Of a stretch of 64,000 nucleotides of DNA, positions 1 through 9,293 are shown piece after piece (within the stretch, counting starts at the first letter, position 1; each line of letters begins with the position of its first letter). A program made the position numbers and the translations under genes. The stretch comes from Larkinella humicola (GTDB taxonomy: Bacteria > Bacteroidota > Bacteroidia > Cytophagales > Spirosomataceae). The notes below the pieces were generated by a model. The model saw only the letters and a program-made list of their open reading frames with translations, made no database searches and was not told where the DNA came from. Location of the stretch: positions 372,001-436,000 of the forward strand of contig NZ_VTWS01000005.1 in the NCBI RefSeq assembly GCF_008727875.1. Reading direction: 5' to 3'.

Positions 1-1
1 C

Positions 2-640
2 GACGCCAAAGCCAAAGCCGAACTGGAAATCCTGATCCGCTACAAAAAAGCCCTGGAAGCCGGACAAAACGCCCGGGCCGTGGATGTAACGCCCGAAGAA
101 CAGTTTGCCGCCGTGGGCGAACTCCAGTTGCTGACCGTCAAACCGGTAATTTATGTCGCGAACGTCGACGAAAAATCGCTGCCGGGCGGCAACCAGTATT
201 CCGATCAACTGAAAGAAATGGCGAAGGCCGAGGGCGCGGAAGTGGTCATCGTGTGTGCTGCCATTGAGGCCCAGATTGCCGAAATTGAAGAACCCGACGA
301 ACGCCAGATGTTCCTGGAAGAATACGGTTTGCAGGAATCCGGTCTGGATCTGCTCATCAAAGCGTCGTACCGTTTGCTCAATTTAATTACTTATTTTACG
401 GCGGGTGTCAAAGAGGTTCGCGCCTGGACGATTCAGCGCGGCTGGAAAGCCCCGCAGGCGGCTGGCGTGATTCACTCGGATTTTGAAAAACACTTCATCC
501 GCGCGCAGGTCATCAAGATTCCGGATTTTGTTCAGTACAAATCACAGGCCGCCGTTCGGGAAGCGGGCAAGTTGTCGGTCGAAGGCAAGGAGTACGTCGT
601 GGCCGACGGCGATGTGATGGAGTTTCTGCACAGCGCTTAA
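2..640 (+). CDS. ychF: YchF redox-regulated ATPase, C-terminal part (5' end outside window)
   Basis: This is the last 212 residues of a YchF/OLA1-type P-loop ATPase of the Obg-related group, a cytosolic ribosome-associated ATPase linked to stress responses. The open frame runs in from the left edge, so the G domain lies outside the window. What is visible is the end of the helical region and the C-terminal TGS domain, including the stretch FFTAGVKEVRAWTI-like and the family's typical ending with GKEYVVADGDVMEF. A stop at 638-640 is followed at once by a strong terminator hairpin, so the gene is the last of its transcript. Family assignment is secure; only the fragment can be judged. Confidence 0.93.
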   Translation, partial: DAKAKAELEILIRYKKALEAGQNARAVDVTPEEQFAAVGELQLLTVKPVIYVANVDEKSLPGGNQYSDQLKEMAKAEGAEVVIVCAAIEAQIAEIEEPDERQMFLEEYGLQESGLDLLIKASYRLLNLITYFTAGVKEVRAWTIQRGWKAPQAAGVIHSDFEKHFIRAQVIKIPDFVQYKSQAAVREAGKLSVEGKEYVVADGDVMEFLHSA

Positions 641-648
641 TGAATGAC

Positions 649-677
649 GATAGCGGGCTTCCGGCCCGCTATCTTTT
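649..677 (+). terminator. Rho-independent terminator of ychF
   Basis: A perfect 10-bp stem (GATAGCGGGC at 649-658 with GCCCGCTATC at 664-673), a 5-nt loop and TTTT follow the ychF stop codon by 8 nt. It separates ychF from the next gene on the same strand. Confidence 0.85.
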
Positions 678-698
678 GGTTTATACCCGTCTATATCC

Positions 699-1526
699 AT
701 GGCAGAAGTCTCCGTCAAACCTGCCCAATCCCACCAGTTCCGCGACATTCCGCTGTTTCTGGTCCTGATTCCGATTATCAACGTCCTCAATTATTACCTG
801 ACGTATACCCACATTCCGTCGGGCTGGCGGCTCCCGGTTACGTTCCTGATCGACACGGTTCAGGGGTATGCGGCCTGGTGGATGCTCCGGGCGATTATTC
901 GGCGGTTAGACCACCGGTTTCCCTACGAACGAAATTTCGTCCGGCGAATCCTGCTGCAATGTGTGATTACGTCCGTGGTCAGTCTGCTGGTCATTGCCCT
1001 CTCGACGGAAGCGATCAATTTTCTGGCGACTGACAAACCGGTTCCGCGCCGTTTCTACACCCACGACATTTTCATTTTTTTCATCTGGATTTTAGCTATC
1101 AACGGTATTTACATCGGTGCTCATTTTTACGAGCAATTTCAACAGGCCAACCACACCAAACACGAAGCGCTCCGCGTTCGGCAGGAAGGGTTTATCGTTC
1201 GTTCGGGCAAACAGAGCATTGCCGTTCCGTTCGATGAAAGTATCGGATTTTACGTCGATGGCGAATACACGATGGTGTTAACCGATCAGCAGAAGCGATA
1301 CGTGGTCGACCAATCGCTGGACAAACTGGAAGATGAACTGCCGGGCGAGAGGTTTTTTCGACTCAACCGTCAGTACATCCTGCACCGCCAAACCCTCACC
1401 GCCTTCGACCGACTGGAAAACGGCAAGCTCAACGTACGGCTGAAAGATATACCCGGTTTTCCGGAAAGCATTCAGGTCAGCCGCACCAAAGCCCCGGCTT
1501 TCAAAAAATGGTTTTCTCCTGAATAA
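699..1526 (+). CDS. LytTR-domain transcriptional regulator with N-terminal membrane domain
   Basis: A 275-residue protein with about four hydrophobic helices in the first 150 residues and a LytTR DNA-binding domain at roughly 165-272. The LytTR part shows the usual core, including FFRLNRQYILH and the closing QVSRTKAPAFKKWF. Unlike a normal LytTR response regulator it has no receiver domain, so DNA binding is joined directly to a membrane anchor. Such membrane LytTR proteins are common in Bacteroidetes, and their signals are mostly unknown. The ATG at 699 is 22 nt after the ychF terminator. No histidine kinase gene is adjacent, so it may sense its signal through the membrane part. The domain call is firm; the function is inferred. 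Confidence 0.85.
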   Translation: MAEVSVKPAQSHQFRDIPLFLVLIPIINVLNYYLTYTHIPSGWRLPVTFLIDTVQGYAAWWMLRAIIRRLDHRFPYERNFVRRILLQCVITSVVSLLVIALSTEAINFLATDKPVPRRFYTHDIFIFFIWILAINGIYIGAHFYEQFQQANHTKHEALRVRQEGFIVRSGKQSIAVPFDESIGFYVDGEYTMVLTDQQKRYVVDQSLDKLEDELPGERFFRLNRQYILHRQTLTAFDRLENGKLNVRLKDIPGFPESIQVSRTKAPAFKKWFSPE

Positions 1527-1639
1527 ATACAACTGCACTTCACAGATCATTTTGCTACACTTCACCGAAAAACCGGCTTATACGCCGTCAACAAATGCTT
1601 TTCCTGGCGGTACTTTGCCAACGCAAATACGAACACGCC

Positions 1640-2248
1640 ATGAAAAAATTATTTTTATTCAACATTCTTATCTGTGTCCTGACGGGTTTGATACCGGTTT
1701 CTGCGCAACACATACCGTCGCCGGAGTCTGTCAAGCGTGACTGGCCACTGATCGTCAGCTTACAATTCCATTCCATTTCGGTGCCTTTCAAATCTTTGAA
1801 AGGCACCTTTTCAAATGTCGGATTCAGTCTGGGTACGGAGGTGGCCTACAACCGCCGGGCCAATCTGCTCCAGCAGGTTCAGCTTGGTTTTTACCGGAAC
1901 CAAAACGGCGGAAACGGCTTATCGGTTTTCACCCAGACGGCTTACCAACCGCATTTTGGGCCGGTTTACACCGAAGTCAAAGCCGGGTTGGGCTACCATT
2001 TCGCCTTTCACCCCAACACCACACTCGTGTTTAAAAACGGCGAATGGCAGTCGGCCAGCCAATCCGGCAAAGGTCTGTTGATGGTGCCGGTTGGGCTTTC
2101 AATCGGTTATCAAGGCACCAAAACCAAACGACTGGTGGAGCCCTTCGTGAGCTACCAGTTTTTTATTCTGCAAGGCTACAACCCGGATGTCCCTCTCCTG
2201 CCCAACCAGTTGATTCAGATTGGCTCCCGCATTCATTTTTCCCACTAA
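1640..2248 (+). CDS. Hypothetical secreted or outer-membrane protein
   Basis: A 202-residue protein beginning MKKLFLF with a Sec signal peptide that ends near VSAQ. The mature part is rich in aromatic and glycine residues in alternating patterns (for example the YQPHFGPVYTEVKAGLGYHF region), as in small outer-membrane beta-barrels, and the last residue before the stop is His rather than Phe or Tyr. I do not recognise a named family. The start at 1640 was preferred over an upstream in-frame ATG at 1595 because it directly precedes the signal peptide. It lies 18 nt upstream of a lipoprotein serine hydrolase on the same strand and may be co-transcribed with it. Confidence 0.6.
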   Translation: MKKLFLFNILICVLTGLIPVSAQHIPSPESVKRDWPLIVSLQFHSISVPFKSLKGTFSNVGFSLGTEVAYNRRANLLQQVQLGFYRNQNGGNGLSVFTQTAYQPHFGPVYTEVKAGLGYHFAFHPNTTLVFKNGEWQSASQSGKGLLMVPVGLSIGYQGTKTKRLVEPFVSYQFFILQGYNPDVPLLPNQLIQIGSRIHFSH

Positions 2249-2266
2249 TTCACACCTCACCACTCC

Positions 2267-3427
2267 ATGAAATTCTTTTTTATCGGCATCCTGCTGGCCA
2301 GTCTGCTGGCCTGTGAGCCAAACGATTTCGCCACGCCTACGGTTTCCTGCACGGAAACTACGCCAATCAACGCGAATTATTCCAAAGCCCGGCAAATTCA
2401 AACGCTGCTGGACGGTTTCACTGCGGAAGGACTACCGGGTGTTGCGGTGGCGGTTTATACCCCCAAAGAAGGCTATTGGGCCGGAGCGTCCGGCTATGCG
2501 CGGCTGGAAGATAAAACCGCAATGCAAATCTGCCATTTGCACTACAGCCAGAGTGTGGCCAAAAGCTACATGGCCGTTGGCATGCTAAAACTGGTTGAAA
2601 CCGGTAAAATTGAGCTTGATACGCCGATAACGACCTATCTGCCCGTAAATCTCAGCGACAACATTACCGATGCCGAAACCATCACGGTTCGGATGCTGCT
2701 CAATCACACGTCCGGTATTCCCAACTATTCGCTCGATACCGATTACGTGACGGTTTTTCTGCAAAATCCGCTGCGTTCGTTCACGGGTGCGGAGTATTTG
2801 TCGTACATTCGAAAGTCTCCTCTGCGCTTCAAACCCGGTAGTTATTTTCAGTATTCCGATACCAATTACCTGCTGCTGGCCCTCATCGCCAACCAGGTAC
2901 ACGGCGACCACGCCCGGCTAATTCAGGAAAGCGTTTTGGCTCCGCTGAACCTTCAGCAAACCTTTTACCATAACGTTCAGCAGCAGACCAATCTGGTTAA
3001 CAGTTACTTCGACCGGTTTGGCGACGGCAAGCTGGAAAATGTTTCGCAGATGCAGCAAGTCAACGTCAACTCCCTGTCGGGCGACGATGGACTGGTGGCT
3101 TCTCCGCTCGATTTCGTCAGATTTCTGCGCGGCCTGTTGGAAGGAAAACTGTTGTCAGACAAAAGCATGAAGACGATGATGACCTGGGTGAACGACAAAA
3201 ACGGCGAACCGAGTTACGGCATGGGCTTATACCGTGTCTATTATTCCGGGCAGCTTGCCTACGGCCACGGCGGGGCGGGTTTGGGTGCCGGATGCGCCCT
3301 GTATCATTTCCCGGAGAAGCAACTGTACGTCTTCATGGGGACAAATATGGGAACGCTCACCGACGGACCGTATGTGCGGAAAGTGGGCGAAATGAAAGAC
3401 CAATTACTCGATCTGCTGCTGAAATAA
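2267..3427 (+). CDS. Serine hydrolase, beta-lactamase class C / EstB family, lipoprotein
   Basis: A 386-residue protein of the beta-lactamase-related serine hydrolase family (Pfam Beta-lactamase), which includes class C lactamases, DD-peptidases and esterases. The nucleophile motif SxxK is Ser96-Val-Ala-Lys99, the second motif is YSDTNY at about 196-201, and the third is the HGG of GHGGAG near residue 335. The N-terminus has a lipobox (LLAC) at residues 13-16, so it should be a lipid-anchored envelope protein. Antibiotic hydrolysis should not be assumed, since most members of this family in Bacteroidetes are peptidases or esterases. The gene converges on the next one, with a single base between the two stop codons. 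Confidence 0.85.
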   Translation: MKFFFIGILLASLLACEPNDFATPTVSCTETTPINANYSKARQIQTLLDGFTAEGLPGVAVAVYTPKEGYWAGASGYARLEDKTAMQICHLHYSQSVAKSYMAVGMLKLVETGKIELDTPITTYLPVNLSDNITDAETITVRMLLNHTSGIPNYSLDTDYVTVFLQNPLRSFTGAEYLSYIRKSPLRFKPGSYFQYSDTNYLLLALIANQVHGDHARLIQESVLAPLNLQQTFYHNVQQQTNLVNSYFDRFGDGKLENVSQMQQVNVNSLSGDDGLVASPLDFVRFLRGLLEGKLLSDKSMKTMMTWVNDKNGEPSYGMGLYRVYYSGQLAYGHGGAGLGAGCALYHFPEKQLYVFMGTNMGTLTDGPYVRKVGEMKDQLLDLLLK

Positions 3428-3428
3428 C

Positions 3429-4745
3429 TTACTTCCGCTTGTTGTAGCCAATCCGTCGATAGCCCACCAATTGATCGGCCCGCGATGCCGGGGGACGGTG
3501 GTAGACCAGAATTTCATACTCGTTTTCCGTATCCGAATAATTTCCTTCGATCAGGGTTTCGTTGCCCGTCAGGTTCATTCCGGAGCGCGACACGGGCGGA
3601 GGAATGCCTTTTAAGGAATAATTATAGTTGTAGACGCCCTGCTTCAGTTGAATGTCGGCCCGGTAGGCATGCAAATCCGGGACGTAGCTCATCCGGTTGA
3701 GATCATCTAACCGCCAGAAATTGAACGCACTGTTCACAAACAATTCGGCATTGGGCACCTCGTCCATGCGCAGCGTAAAAACCGTCGTGATGTAGTCGGC
3801 CTGCGTGGCTCCAATACGGGTTTCCAGGTGATCGATCACGTATTGTCCGTTAAAATCGTCGGTTTGAACATACGCACCCACACTTCGGATGCCATCGGTT
3901 TGCACAAACGCCGTGTTGCGGTCTTCCTTACGATCGATCCGTTCGATGTAATTGCCGCGCGACAAAACCGTCCGGGTGTCGAAATACCGGTATTCGTTCC
4001 CACCGGGAAACGTGTTTTTCAGATCGAAAAGCCGGTATTCCAGCAGGTTGTCGAACGCCCGGACGTTGGTCGGCCGCAGGCCCGTGATCACGCGGTCGTC
4101 GCGAAAATTCTGGCGAATGACAATTTTCAGGTCGTCCTGGGGCGAAATGAGCGGATAGCCCCGGTAACTGATTTCGAAATTGATCTGCTGGTCGGTAAAG
4201 CGCAATTGCGGATCGTTGGCAAACTGTGCCGTGGCCGACACACCCACGCGGTTGAGGTACGTACTGAACCGGCGGCTGAAATAAATCTGGTTCGGATTCC
4301 GCTCGTTATAGACCACCAACACATAATTTCCCGGCAATTTGACCTTCGGTACCGGAAACCGGTAGTGGTAATACGGTATTTTGGTGTTCTGCGAAATCTG
4401 ATAATCCTGAATCGGATAGTCGTTGTATTCGTACGTAAACTCGATGTCATTCAGAATCGACCGTTGCCAGTCGGCGTTGCAATGCACGAATTTGGCGCGG
4501 AAGGGCCGAAACGTAGCTGTCAGATCGTCAAATTCCAGCATGAGCTGCGTCTCGACGGATTGATCGATGATGGGCGGGTTAAGCGTTTGCGCCGGATCGG
4601 TCGGGTCGTTGCCAAGCACCGGATACAGCATCACGGTTTTGATGGCTGGATCGGCAATCCGGTCTTCGGTCGGCAGATTTTGGGCGGAAGCCTGAACCAT
4701 GACAACGCCATTGAGCAGCAAAAAAAGTCGGAAGAATGAACGCAT
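3429..4745 (-). CDS. Type IX secretion system plug protein (DUF5103)
   Basis: A 438-residue secreted protein with a signal peptide (cleavage after VQASAQ). It matches the DUF5103 family. In Flavobacterium johnsoniae a member of this family was found as the Plug that closes the periplasmic side of the SprA translocon of the type IX secretion system. Recognisable features are the N-terminal beta-sandwich with IKTVMLYP and the YRFPVPK region, and the C-terminal stretch with VYNYNYSLKG. No other T9SS genes are adjacent, which is normal because T9SS genes are scattered. It is divergent from the bestrophin gene. Confidence 0.85.
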   Translation of the reverse strand: MRSFFRLFLLLNGVVMVQASAQNLPTEDRIADPAIKTVMLYPVLGNDPTDPAQTLNPPIIDQSVETQLMLEFDDLTATFRPFRAKFVHCNADWQRSILNDIEFTYEYNDYPIQDYQISQNTKIPYYHYRFPVPKVKLPGNYVLVVYNERNPNQIYFSRRFSTYLNRVGVSATAQFANDPQLRFTDQQINFEISYRGYPLISPQDDLKIVIRQNFRDDRVITGLRPTNVRAFDNLLEYRLFDLKNTFPGGNEYRYFDTRTVLSRGNYIERIDRKEDRNTAFVQTDGIRSVGAYVQTDDFNGQYVIDHLETRIGATQADYITTVFTLRMDEVPNAELFVNSAFNFWRLDDLNRMSYVPDLHAYRADIQLKQGVYNYNYSLKGIPPPVSRSGMNLTGNETLIEGNYSDTENEYEILVYHRPPASRADQLVGYRRIGYNKRK

Positions 4746-4817
4746 TTAGAATAGATAAATCGGTATAGGTAGGAACGAAATTTTAGGGAAAGGCAGTATA
4801 AAAAACATTTCAGGATG

Positions 4818-4825
4818 TATTTTTG
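4818..4825 (+). promoter_or_regulatory. Candidate -7 element of the bestrophin gene
   Basis: TATTTTTG fits the Bacteroidetes TAnnTTTG -7 consensus and lies 28 nt before the ATG at 4854. No convincing TTG/TTTG -33 box is seen at the expected distance, so this is a tentative call. Confidence 0.35.
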
Positions 4826-4853
4826 AACTCAGCAAGATGTAACTCAGGCGAAG

Positions 4854-5777
4854 ATGGTCAATTACGATACGAAAGAGTGGGTCCGGTTTCTGATTAATTT
4901 CCCCAAAGCCGATACCGTCCGCAAGCTGATGCCTTTTTTAGGCCTGATGACCCTCTACTCTTTTTTGGTGGCCTTTACACTCCTCTACGTCTTCGATATG
5001 AAAGACAATTCGGATTTGAGGCACATCTCGGTCATGCACTCTTTGCTGGGGTTTGTCATTTCGATGTTGCTGGTTTTCAGGACCAACACCGCCTACGATC
5101 GCTGGTGGGAAGGGCGTCGGATGTGGGGGGCGCTCACCAACAACAGCCGCAACCTGGCCCTGAAGCTGGAACCCTTACTGGATCAGGCGGCCACCGATGA
5201 GCGGGACTTTTTTCGCGTGATGATCCCCAACTTTGCCTACGCGATGAAAAACCACCTGCGGGCGCAATTCATCGAGAAAGAATTTACCGAATGTTCGCTT
5301 TTCCCTCTATCTGCATTGAACCGGCACGAGCACATTCCTTCCCAAATTTCGGCGGCTCTTACCCGCAAAGTCTATGAACTTCAGCGAAAAGGTGTCTTTT
5401 TACCGGAACATTTGCTGTTTTTGAACGGCGAACTACAAAGTCTGATGGACATCTGTGGCTCCTGCGAACGGATCAACAAAACACCGATTCCGTTTTCCTA
5501 CAGCTCGTTTCTAAAAAAATTCATCTTCATTTACTGCATTACGCTTCCGCTCGGCTACGTTTTCAGCCTGCATTACTTCGTCGTCCCGTTTGTCGTGTTC
5601 ATCTTCTACGTTCTGGCCAGTCTGGAGGTCATCGCCGAAGAAATTGAAGACCCGTTTGGGACAGATGCGAACGATTTGCCCGCCGAAACGATCTGCAAGA
5701 ATATCCGGCAATCGGTTCGGCAACTCATTCCGGTTTCGGACTCCATCAAAACGCCCTCCAATTCAGGCCTTCTTTGA
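4854..5777 (+). CDS. Bestrophin-family ion channel (UPF0187)
   Basis: A 307-residue membrane protein of the bestrophin/UPF0187 family, pentameric chloride or cation channels of the inner membrane. The hallmark FRTNTAYDRWWEGR is present at about residues 81-94. It follows two hydrophobic helices (around 25-50 and 60-80). Two more helices sit around 220-260, and the later EEIEDPFGTDANDLP motif is also typical. The length is normal for bacterial homologues. Only 59 nt separate it from the DUF3667 gene downstream, which is probably co-transcribed. Ion selectivity cannot be read from the sequence. Confidence 0.92.
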   Translation: MVNYDTKEWVRFLINFPKADTVRKLMPFLGLMTLYSFLVAFTLLYVFDMKDNSDLRHISVMHSLLGFVISMLLVFRTNTAYDRWWEGRRMWGALTNNSRNLALKLEPLLDQAATDERDFFRVMIPNFAYAMKNHLRAQFIEKEFTECSLFPLSALNRHEHIPSQISAALTRKVYELQRKGVFLPEHLLFLNGELQSLMDICGSCERINKTPIPFSYSSFLKKFIFIYCITLPLGYVFSLHYFVVPFVVFIFYVLASLEVIAEEIEDPFGTDANDLPAETICKNIRQSVRQLIPVSDSIKTPSNSGLL

Positions 5778-5836
5778 GTTGGAGCTTCGGGGAGAAACCG
5801 CTATTTTGCCAATCGCTTCATCCCCACCCTAACGCA

Positions 5837-6640
5837 ATGAGCCTGAATGCGGTAAAAGAATGTCCGAACTGCTCGGCGAACCTGAACGTTTCGTTCAACT
5901 ACTGCCCCCGGTGCGGACAAACGACATCGCTACACCGTTTCAATCTGCCGCACATTATTCACGAAATTTTCCACGTCATTACCCACGCCGACAAGGGCGT
6001 TCTGTTGCTTCTGAAAGAACTGGCGATCCGGCCCGGAATGGTGGCCCGCGAATACATTCTGGAGGGGAAGCGAAAAAAATATTTCAATCCCTTCACGTTT
6101 CTGGTGCTGGTATTGGGGCTTACGTTGTTTGCCAACTCCATCTTTCACCCGTACACCCGAACCAACAATCCGGTTCAGGTAGCGGCTACCAGGCACTACA
6201 AATCCGAACAGCAAAAGCAGCTTGCCTTAAAGCTGGCCGAACGACAGCAAACGATTCAATTGTTTCTCGAAAAGCGCAGCAATCTGGTTGCGTTCCTGGC
6301 GGTTCCGGTCATTACTCTGGTGTATTGGCTCTTTTTTTTCCGTACGGGCATCAACTATGCCGAACACCTGGTTGCACAGGTGTTCTTTTCCGGTTTTTAT
6401 TCGTTGTTTTGGACGCTCGTTCTTACGCCCATCCGGCAGATGTTTCCGGAAGGGAACTGGTTTAGCATTGCCCAACTGGCTTTTCAACTGCTGTATCTAA
6501 CCGTCGCGTATCGCCAATTTTTACCGCCCGACCGTCCAACGTCCTATTTGAAGTCTGCCCTGGCTGCGGTAACTGGAATAGTCGCCTGGGCGTTTCTTTC
6601 AGCCGGTATCTTTTTCCTCTATGTCCGATTTGGCGGATGA
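5837..6640 (+). CDS. DUF3667 membrane protein with N-terminal zinc ribbon
   Basis: A 267-residue protein. It opens with a zinc ribbon (CPNC ... CPRC at about residues 10-30), followed by a conserved soluble segment ending in REYILEGKRKKYFNPFTF, which is the DUF3667 signature. The rest has about five transmembrane helices. DUF3667 is widespread in Bacteroidetes and has no established function. The start at 5837 was preferred to an upstream in-frame ATG at 5774 because the zinc ribbon begins right after it and the upstream residues overlap the end of the bestrophin gene. It converges on the ABC-F gene with a 10-nt gap. Confidence 0.85.
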   Translation: MSLNAVKECPNCSANLNVSFNYCPRCGQTTSLHRFNLPHIIHEIFHVITHADKGVLLLLKELAIRPGMVAREYILEGKRKKYFNPFTFLVLVLGLTLFANSIFHPYTRTNNPVQVAATRHYKSEQQKQLALKLAERQQTIQLFLEKRSNLVAFLAVPVITLVYWLFFFRTGINYAEHLVAQVFFSGFYSLFWTLVLTPIRQMFPEGNWFSIAQLAFQLLYLTVAYRQFLPPDRPTSYLKSALAAVTGIVAWAFLSAGIFFLYVRFGG

Positions 6641-6650
6641 ACAGGGAACT

Positions 6651-8648
6651 TTACCCCAACTTCTTTTCCAATTTTTCCGCTTCCAGCATCACGTCCTCCC
6701 ACTGCTCCTGAAACGAATCGAGTTCCGTACCAACCCGTTTGTAATCAGCGGTTTTCGACTGAAAAAGCTTTCCGTCGGCAACGACTTTCGGCTCGGCCAT
6801 TTCGGTTTCCAGTTGCTTCTTCTGTTTCTCCAGCCGGGCAATCTGCTGCTCAAAATCTTCGGCCTGCTGCGTCGCTTTTTTCAACGCCCGCTGCCATTCC
6901 TTGCGCTCTTCGTCATTGGCAATGCTCTTGCCGTTGGCAGAACCGTTGGAGCGGTTTTGACCATTCTTATCGGCCGGTTTGCTGGCCTCGGCCAGTTTAC
7001 CATTCACGTTCGGTTGCGGAGAACTGGCGGTCGTCTCGACCGGATTCGATTTCCGTTCTTCCAGCCACCATTCGTATTCGTCGTAGGTGCCGGGGTATTC
7101 CTTGATCTGTTCGTCTTCGATGTACCAGATTTTGTTGGCAATCTGTGAGACGAAATACCGGTCGTGGGAAACCACCACAAAGGTGCCTTCGTACTGATCC
7201 AACGCCTGAATCAGAATATTCACCGACTGCATGTCAAGGTGGTTGGTCGGTTCATCCAACAGCAGGAAGTTGGCTTGTGACAGCAGCACTTTCGCCAGGG
7301 CCACCCGCGATTTTTCGCCCCCGGACAGCACCTTGATTTTCTTGAAAACATCGTCGCCCGAAAACAGGAAACAGCCCAAAACCGTCCGCAATTCCGATTC
7401 GGATTTAGTCGGATTGGCCGATTTTAATTCCTCCAGCATGTTGTCTTCCACGTTCAGCGACTCCAGCTGGTGCTGGGCGTAGAAACTGAACGAGACGTTA
7501 TGACCCAGCCGCCGTTCGCCCTTCGTGGTCGGTTCGGTTCCCGCAATAATCCGCAGCAAGGTCGATTTACCACGACCATTGGCGCCAATCAGGGCCACGT
7601 GATCGCCCCGTTCAAGTCGGGCGGTGGTGTGTGTCAGGATTTTTTTCTCGCCGTAATTTTTCGTTACTTCATCGAGGTGCAGAATGTGCCGACCGGGTTG
7701 CGTCGAAAAGTTAAACCGGAAGTTAACGCGGGCATTTTCATCAATCACCGCATCGACCCGGTCCATTTTTTCGAGCATTTTCACCCGGCTCTGGGCCTGC
7801 TTGGCTTTGGTGGCTTTCGCCTTAAACCGCTCGATAAACCGCTCCGTTTGTCGGATTTTAGCCTGCTGATTTTCGTAGGCTCCCTGTTGAATTTCGTTGC
7901 GCAACGCCTTTTCTTCGAGGTAATAGGAATAATTCCCTGCGTAGTAATTCAGCTTGGCACCCGAAACTTCCACAATGCTGTCTACCACATTATCAAGGAA
8001 TTCCCGGTCGTGAGAAACCACAATCACCGCGCCTTCGTAGTTCAGAATGTATTTTTCAACCCAGACAATGGACGGTAAGTCCAGGTGGTTGGTCGGTTCA
8101 TCGAGCATGAGCAGCGACGGTTTTTGCAACAGCAGTTTGGCCAGCATCACGCGCATCCGCCAGCCCCCGGAAAACAGCCGCAGCGGTTTGTCCAGATCGT
8201 TGGTCGAGAAGCCCAGCCCTTCCAGAATTTCCTCGGCTTTCGATTGGATCGTGTAACCGTCCAGGGCGGCAAATTCGTCCTGCGCCCGTGCCAGTTTGTC
8301 GATCAGTTCGTCGCGGTAGTTGACTTCCATCTCGTGCAGCAGGCCGTCGATCCGTTTTTGCAGGTGGTTCTGGCGTTCAAAAGCCTGCATGGCCACCGAC
8401 AGAATTGAGTCGTCGGTTTGGTAGGAAAGCAAATCCTGGTTCAAAAAACCGATGGTTACATCGCCCGCTTTGGAGATCGTTCCGCCGTCGAGTTGGTATT
8501 CACCCATGATCAACCGCAGCAGAGTCGATTTTCCGGTTCCGTTGAGGCCAATGAGACCAATTTTCTGACCGGGCTTGATGTGCATCGACGCATTTTCGTA
8601 GAGCGCCCGGCTTCCGAGATAATAAGACAGGTTTGTAAGAGAAATCAT
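6651..8648 (-). CDS. ABC-F family ATP-binding protein (Uup/EttA-like)
   Basis: A 665-residue soluble protein with two ABC ATPase domains and no membrane domain, the ABC-F architecture. ABC-F proteins bind the ribosome and rescue or modulate translation. Domain 1 has Walker A GLNGTGKST at 34-42, a signature SGGWRMR and Walker B LLMLDEPTNHLD. Domain 2 has GANGRGKST near 355-363, LSGGEKSR and LLLDEPTNHLD. The interdomain linker is rich in Arg and Lys (RFKAKATKAKQAQSR). A Ser/Asn/Lys-rich linker followed by a C-terminal coiled coil (about 580-660) resembles Uup-type tails. The frame stays open upstream through the tRNA gene, so the start at 8648 was chosen because MISLTNL begins domain 1. Confidence 0.93.
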   Translation of the reverse strand: MISLTNLSYYLGSRALYENASMHIKPGQKIGLIGLNGTGKSTLLRLIMGEYQLDGGTISKAGDVTIGFLNQDLLSYQTDDSILSVAMQAFERQNHLQKRIDGLLHEMEVNYRDELIDKLARAQDEFAALDGYTIQSKAEEILEGLGFSTNDLDKPLRLFSGGWRMRVMLAKLLLQKPSLLMLDEPTNHLDLPSIVWVEKYILNYEGAVIVVSHDREFLDNVVDSIVEVSGAKLNYYAGNYSYYLEEKALRNEIQQGAYENQQAKIRQTERFIERFKAKATKAKQAQSRVKMLEKMDRVDAVIDENARVNFRFNFSTQPGRHILHLDEVTKNYGEKKILTHTTARLERGDHVALIGANGRGKSTLLRIIAGTEPTTKGERRLGHNVSFSFYAQHQLESLNVEDNMLEELKSANPTKSESELRTVLGCFLFSGDDVFKKIKVLSGGEKSRVALAKVLLSQANFLLLDEPTNHLDMQSVNILIQALDQYEGTFVVVSHDRYFVSQIANKIWYIEDEQIKEYPGTYDEYEWWLEERKSNPVETTASSPQPNVNGKLAEASKPADKNGQNRSNGSANGKSIANDEERKEWQRALKKATQQAEDFEQQIARLEKQKKQLETEMAEPKVVADGKLFQSKTADYKRVGTELDSFQEQWEDVMLEAEKLEKKLG

Positions 8649-8681
8649 ACCGGCAAATTTACGCATTTTTGCCGCGTTTGC

Positions 8682-8713
8682 TTGCATGGTTTGTGAAGAA
8701 CCCGCTATATTTG
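8682..8713 (+). promoter_or_regulatory. Promoter of tRNA-Thr
   Basis: A -33 TTG (8682-8684) and, 21 nt later, a perfect TAnnTTTG -7 box (TATATTTG, 8706-8713) lie about 30 nt before the tRNA. This is the standard Bacteroidetes housekeeping promoter form. Confidence 0.65.
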
Positions 8714-8743
8714 CACCCACAAAAACGGTAAAAAGTCGTTTTT

Positions 8744-8816
<73 letters not shown>

Positions 8817-8826
8817 CACAAGTTAC

Positions 8827-8890
8827 AAAAAGGCTACGTCGTTGTAGAGTTTAATAACTCGAAATCAACGAATTAGCCTTTTTTCTTTTT
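8827..8890 (+). terminator. Terminator after tRNA-Thr
   Basis: AAAAAGGCTA (8827-8836) pairs with TAGCCTTTTT starting at 8874. An inner CGTTG/CAACG pair extends the stem, and a T-rich tract (ttttcttttt) follows. It probably ends the tRNA transcript. The loop is fairly long (about 20 nt). Confidence 0.6.
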
Positions 8891-9293
8891 ATAGCGTATT
8901 AGTGATTGGTGCACGGTTCTTATAAGATTATTCTTCCCCATGTGTTAATCCAGTTTATGCCTTATTATTGACCAAACCAGTCAACACCCAGGCGAACCAT
9001 TCCCGATCAGGCCGCAATCGAGGTCAGGCTTCGTCACTTGGGCAGGCTCCTACATACCCCTGACGCCGGTCGGCGAGTTCAATTTCCAGAGCTTACCTGC
9101 CCCAAGAAAGGAGGGTTTTGTGAGACGGCTACCATGCAGCCATAGGCAGTTTTTAGTTCTCACTCACCTTATTCCTACGGTTTTGCCCACAAAAGCATTT
9201 CCCCACTGGTTTAAATTTAAATGAGCCGTAGGAGCAAACGATTTGAGCCGTGCAAGCAACTATCAACGTGGTTTGAAGCTTGATCTTTGTACC
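8891..9293. other. Gene-poor stretch downstream of tRNA-Thr
   Basis: About 400 bases with no credible coding frame. Its only structure is a 7-bp inverted pair CCTACGG (about 9175) and CCGTAGG (about 9226), the latter lying inside a 9-nt match (CCGTAGGAG) to the 3' end of the tRNA gene. I see no integrase or recognisable mobile element around it. Confidence 0.4.

Noticed and set aside
2267-3427. Antibiotic-resistance beta-lactamase
   Set aside because: The SxxK, Y and HGG motifs fit the broad serine hydrolase family, but nothing specific points to antibiotic hydrolysis.
3828-4739. 303-codon open frame antisense to the DUF5103 gene
   Set aside because: It has no family resemblance and lies wholly on the opposite strand of a clear T9SS plug gene.
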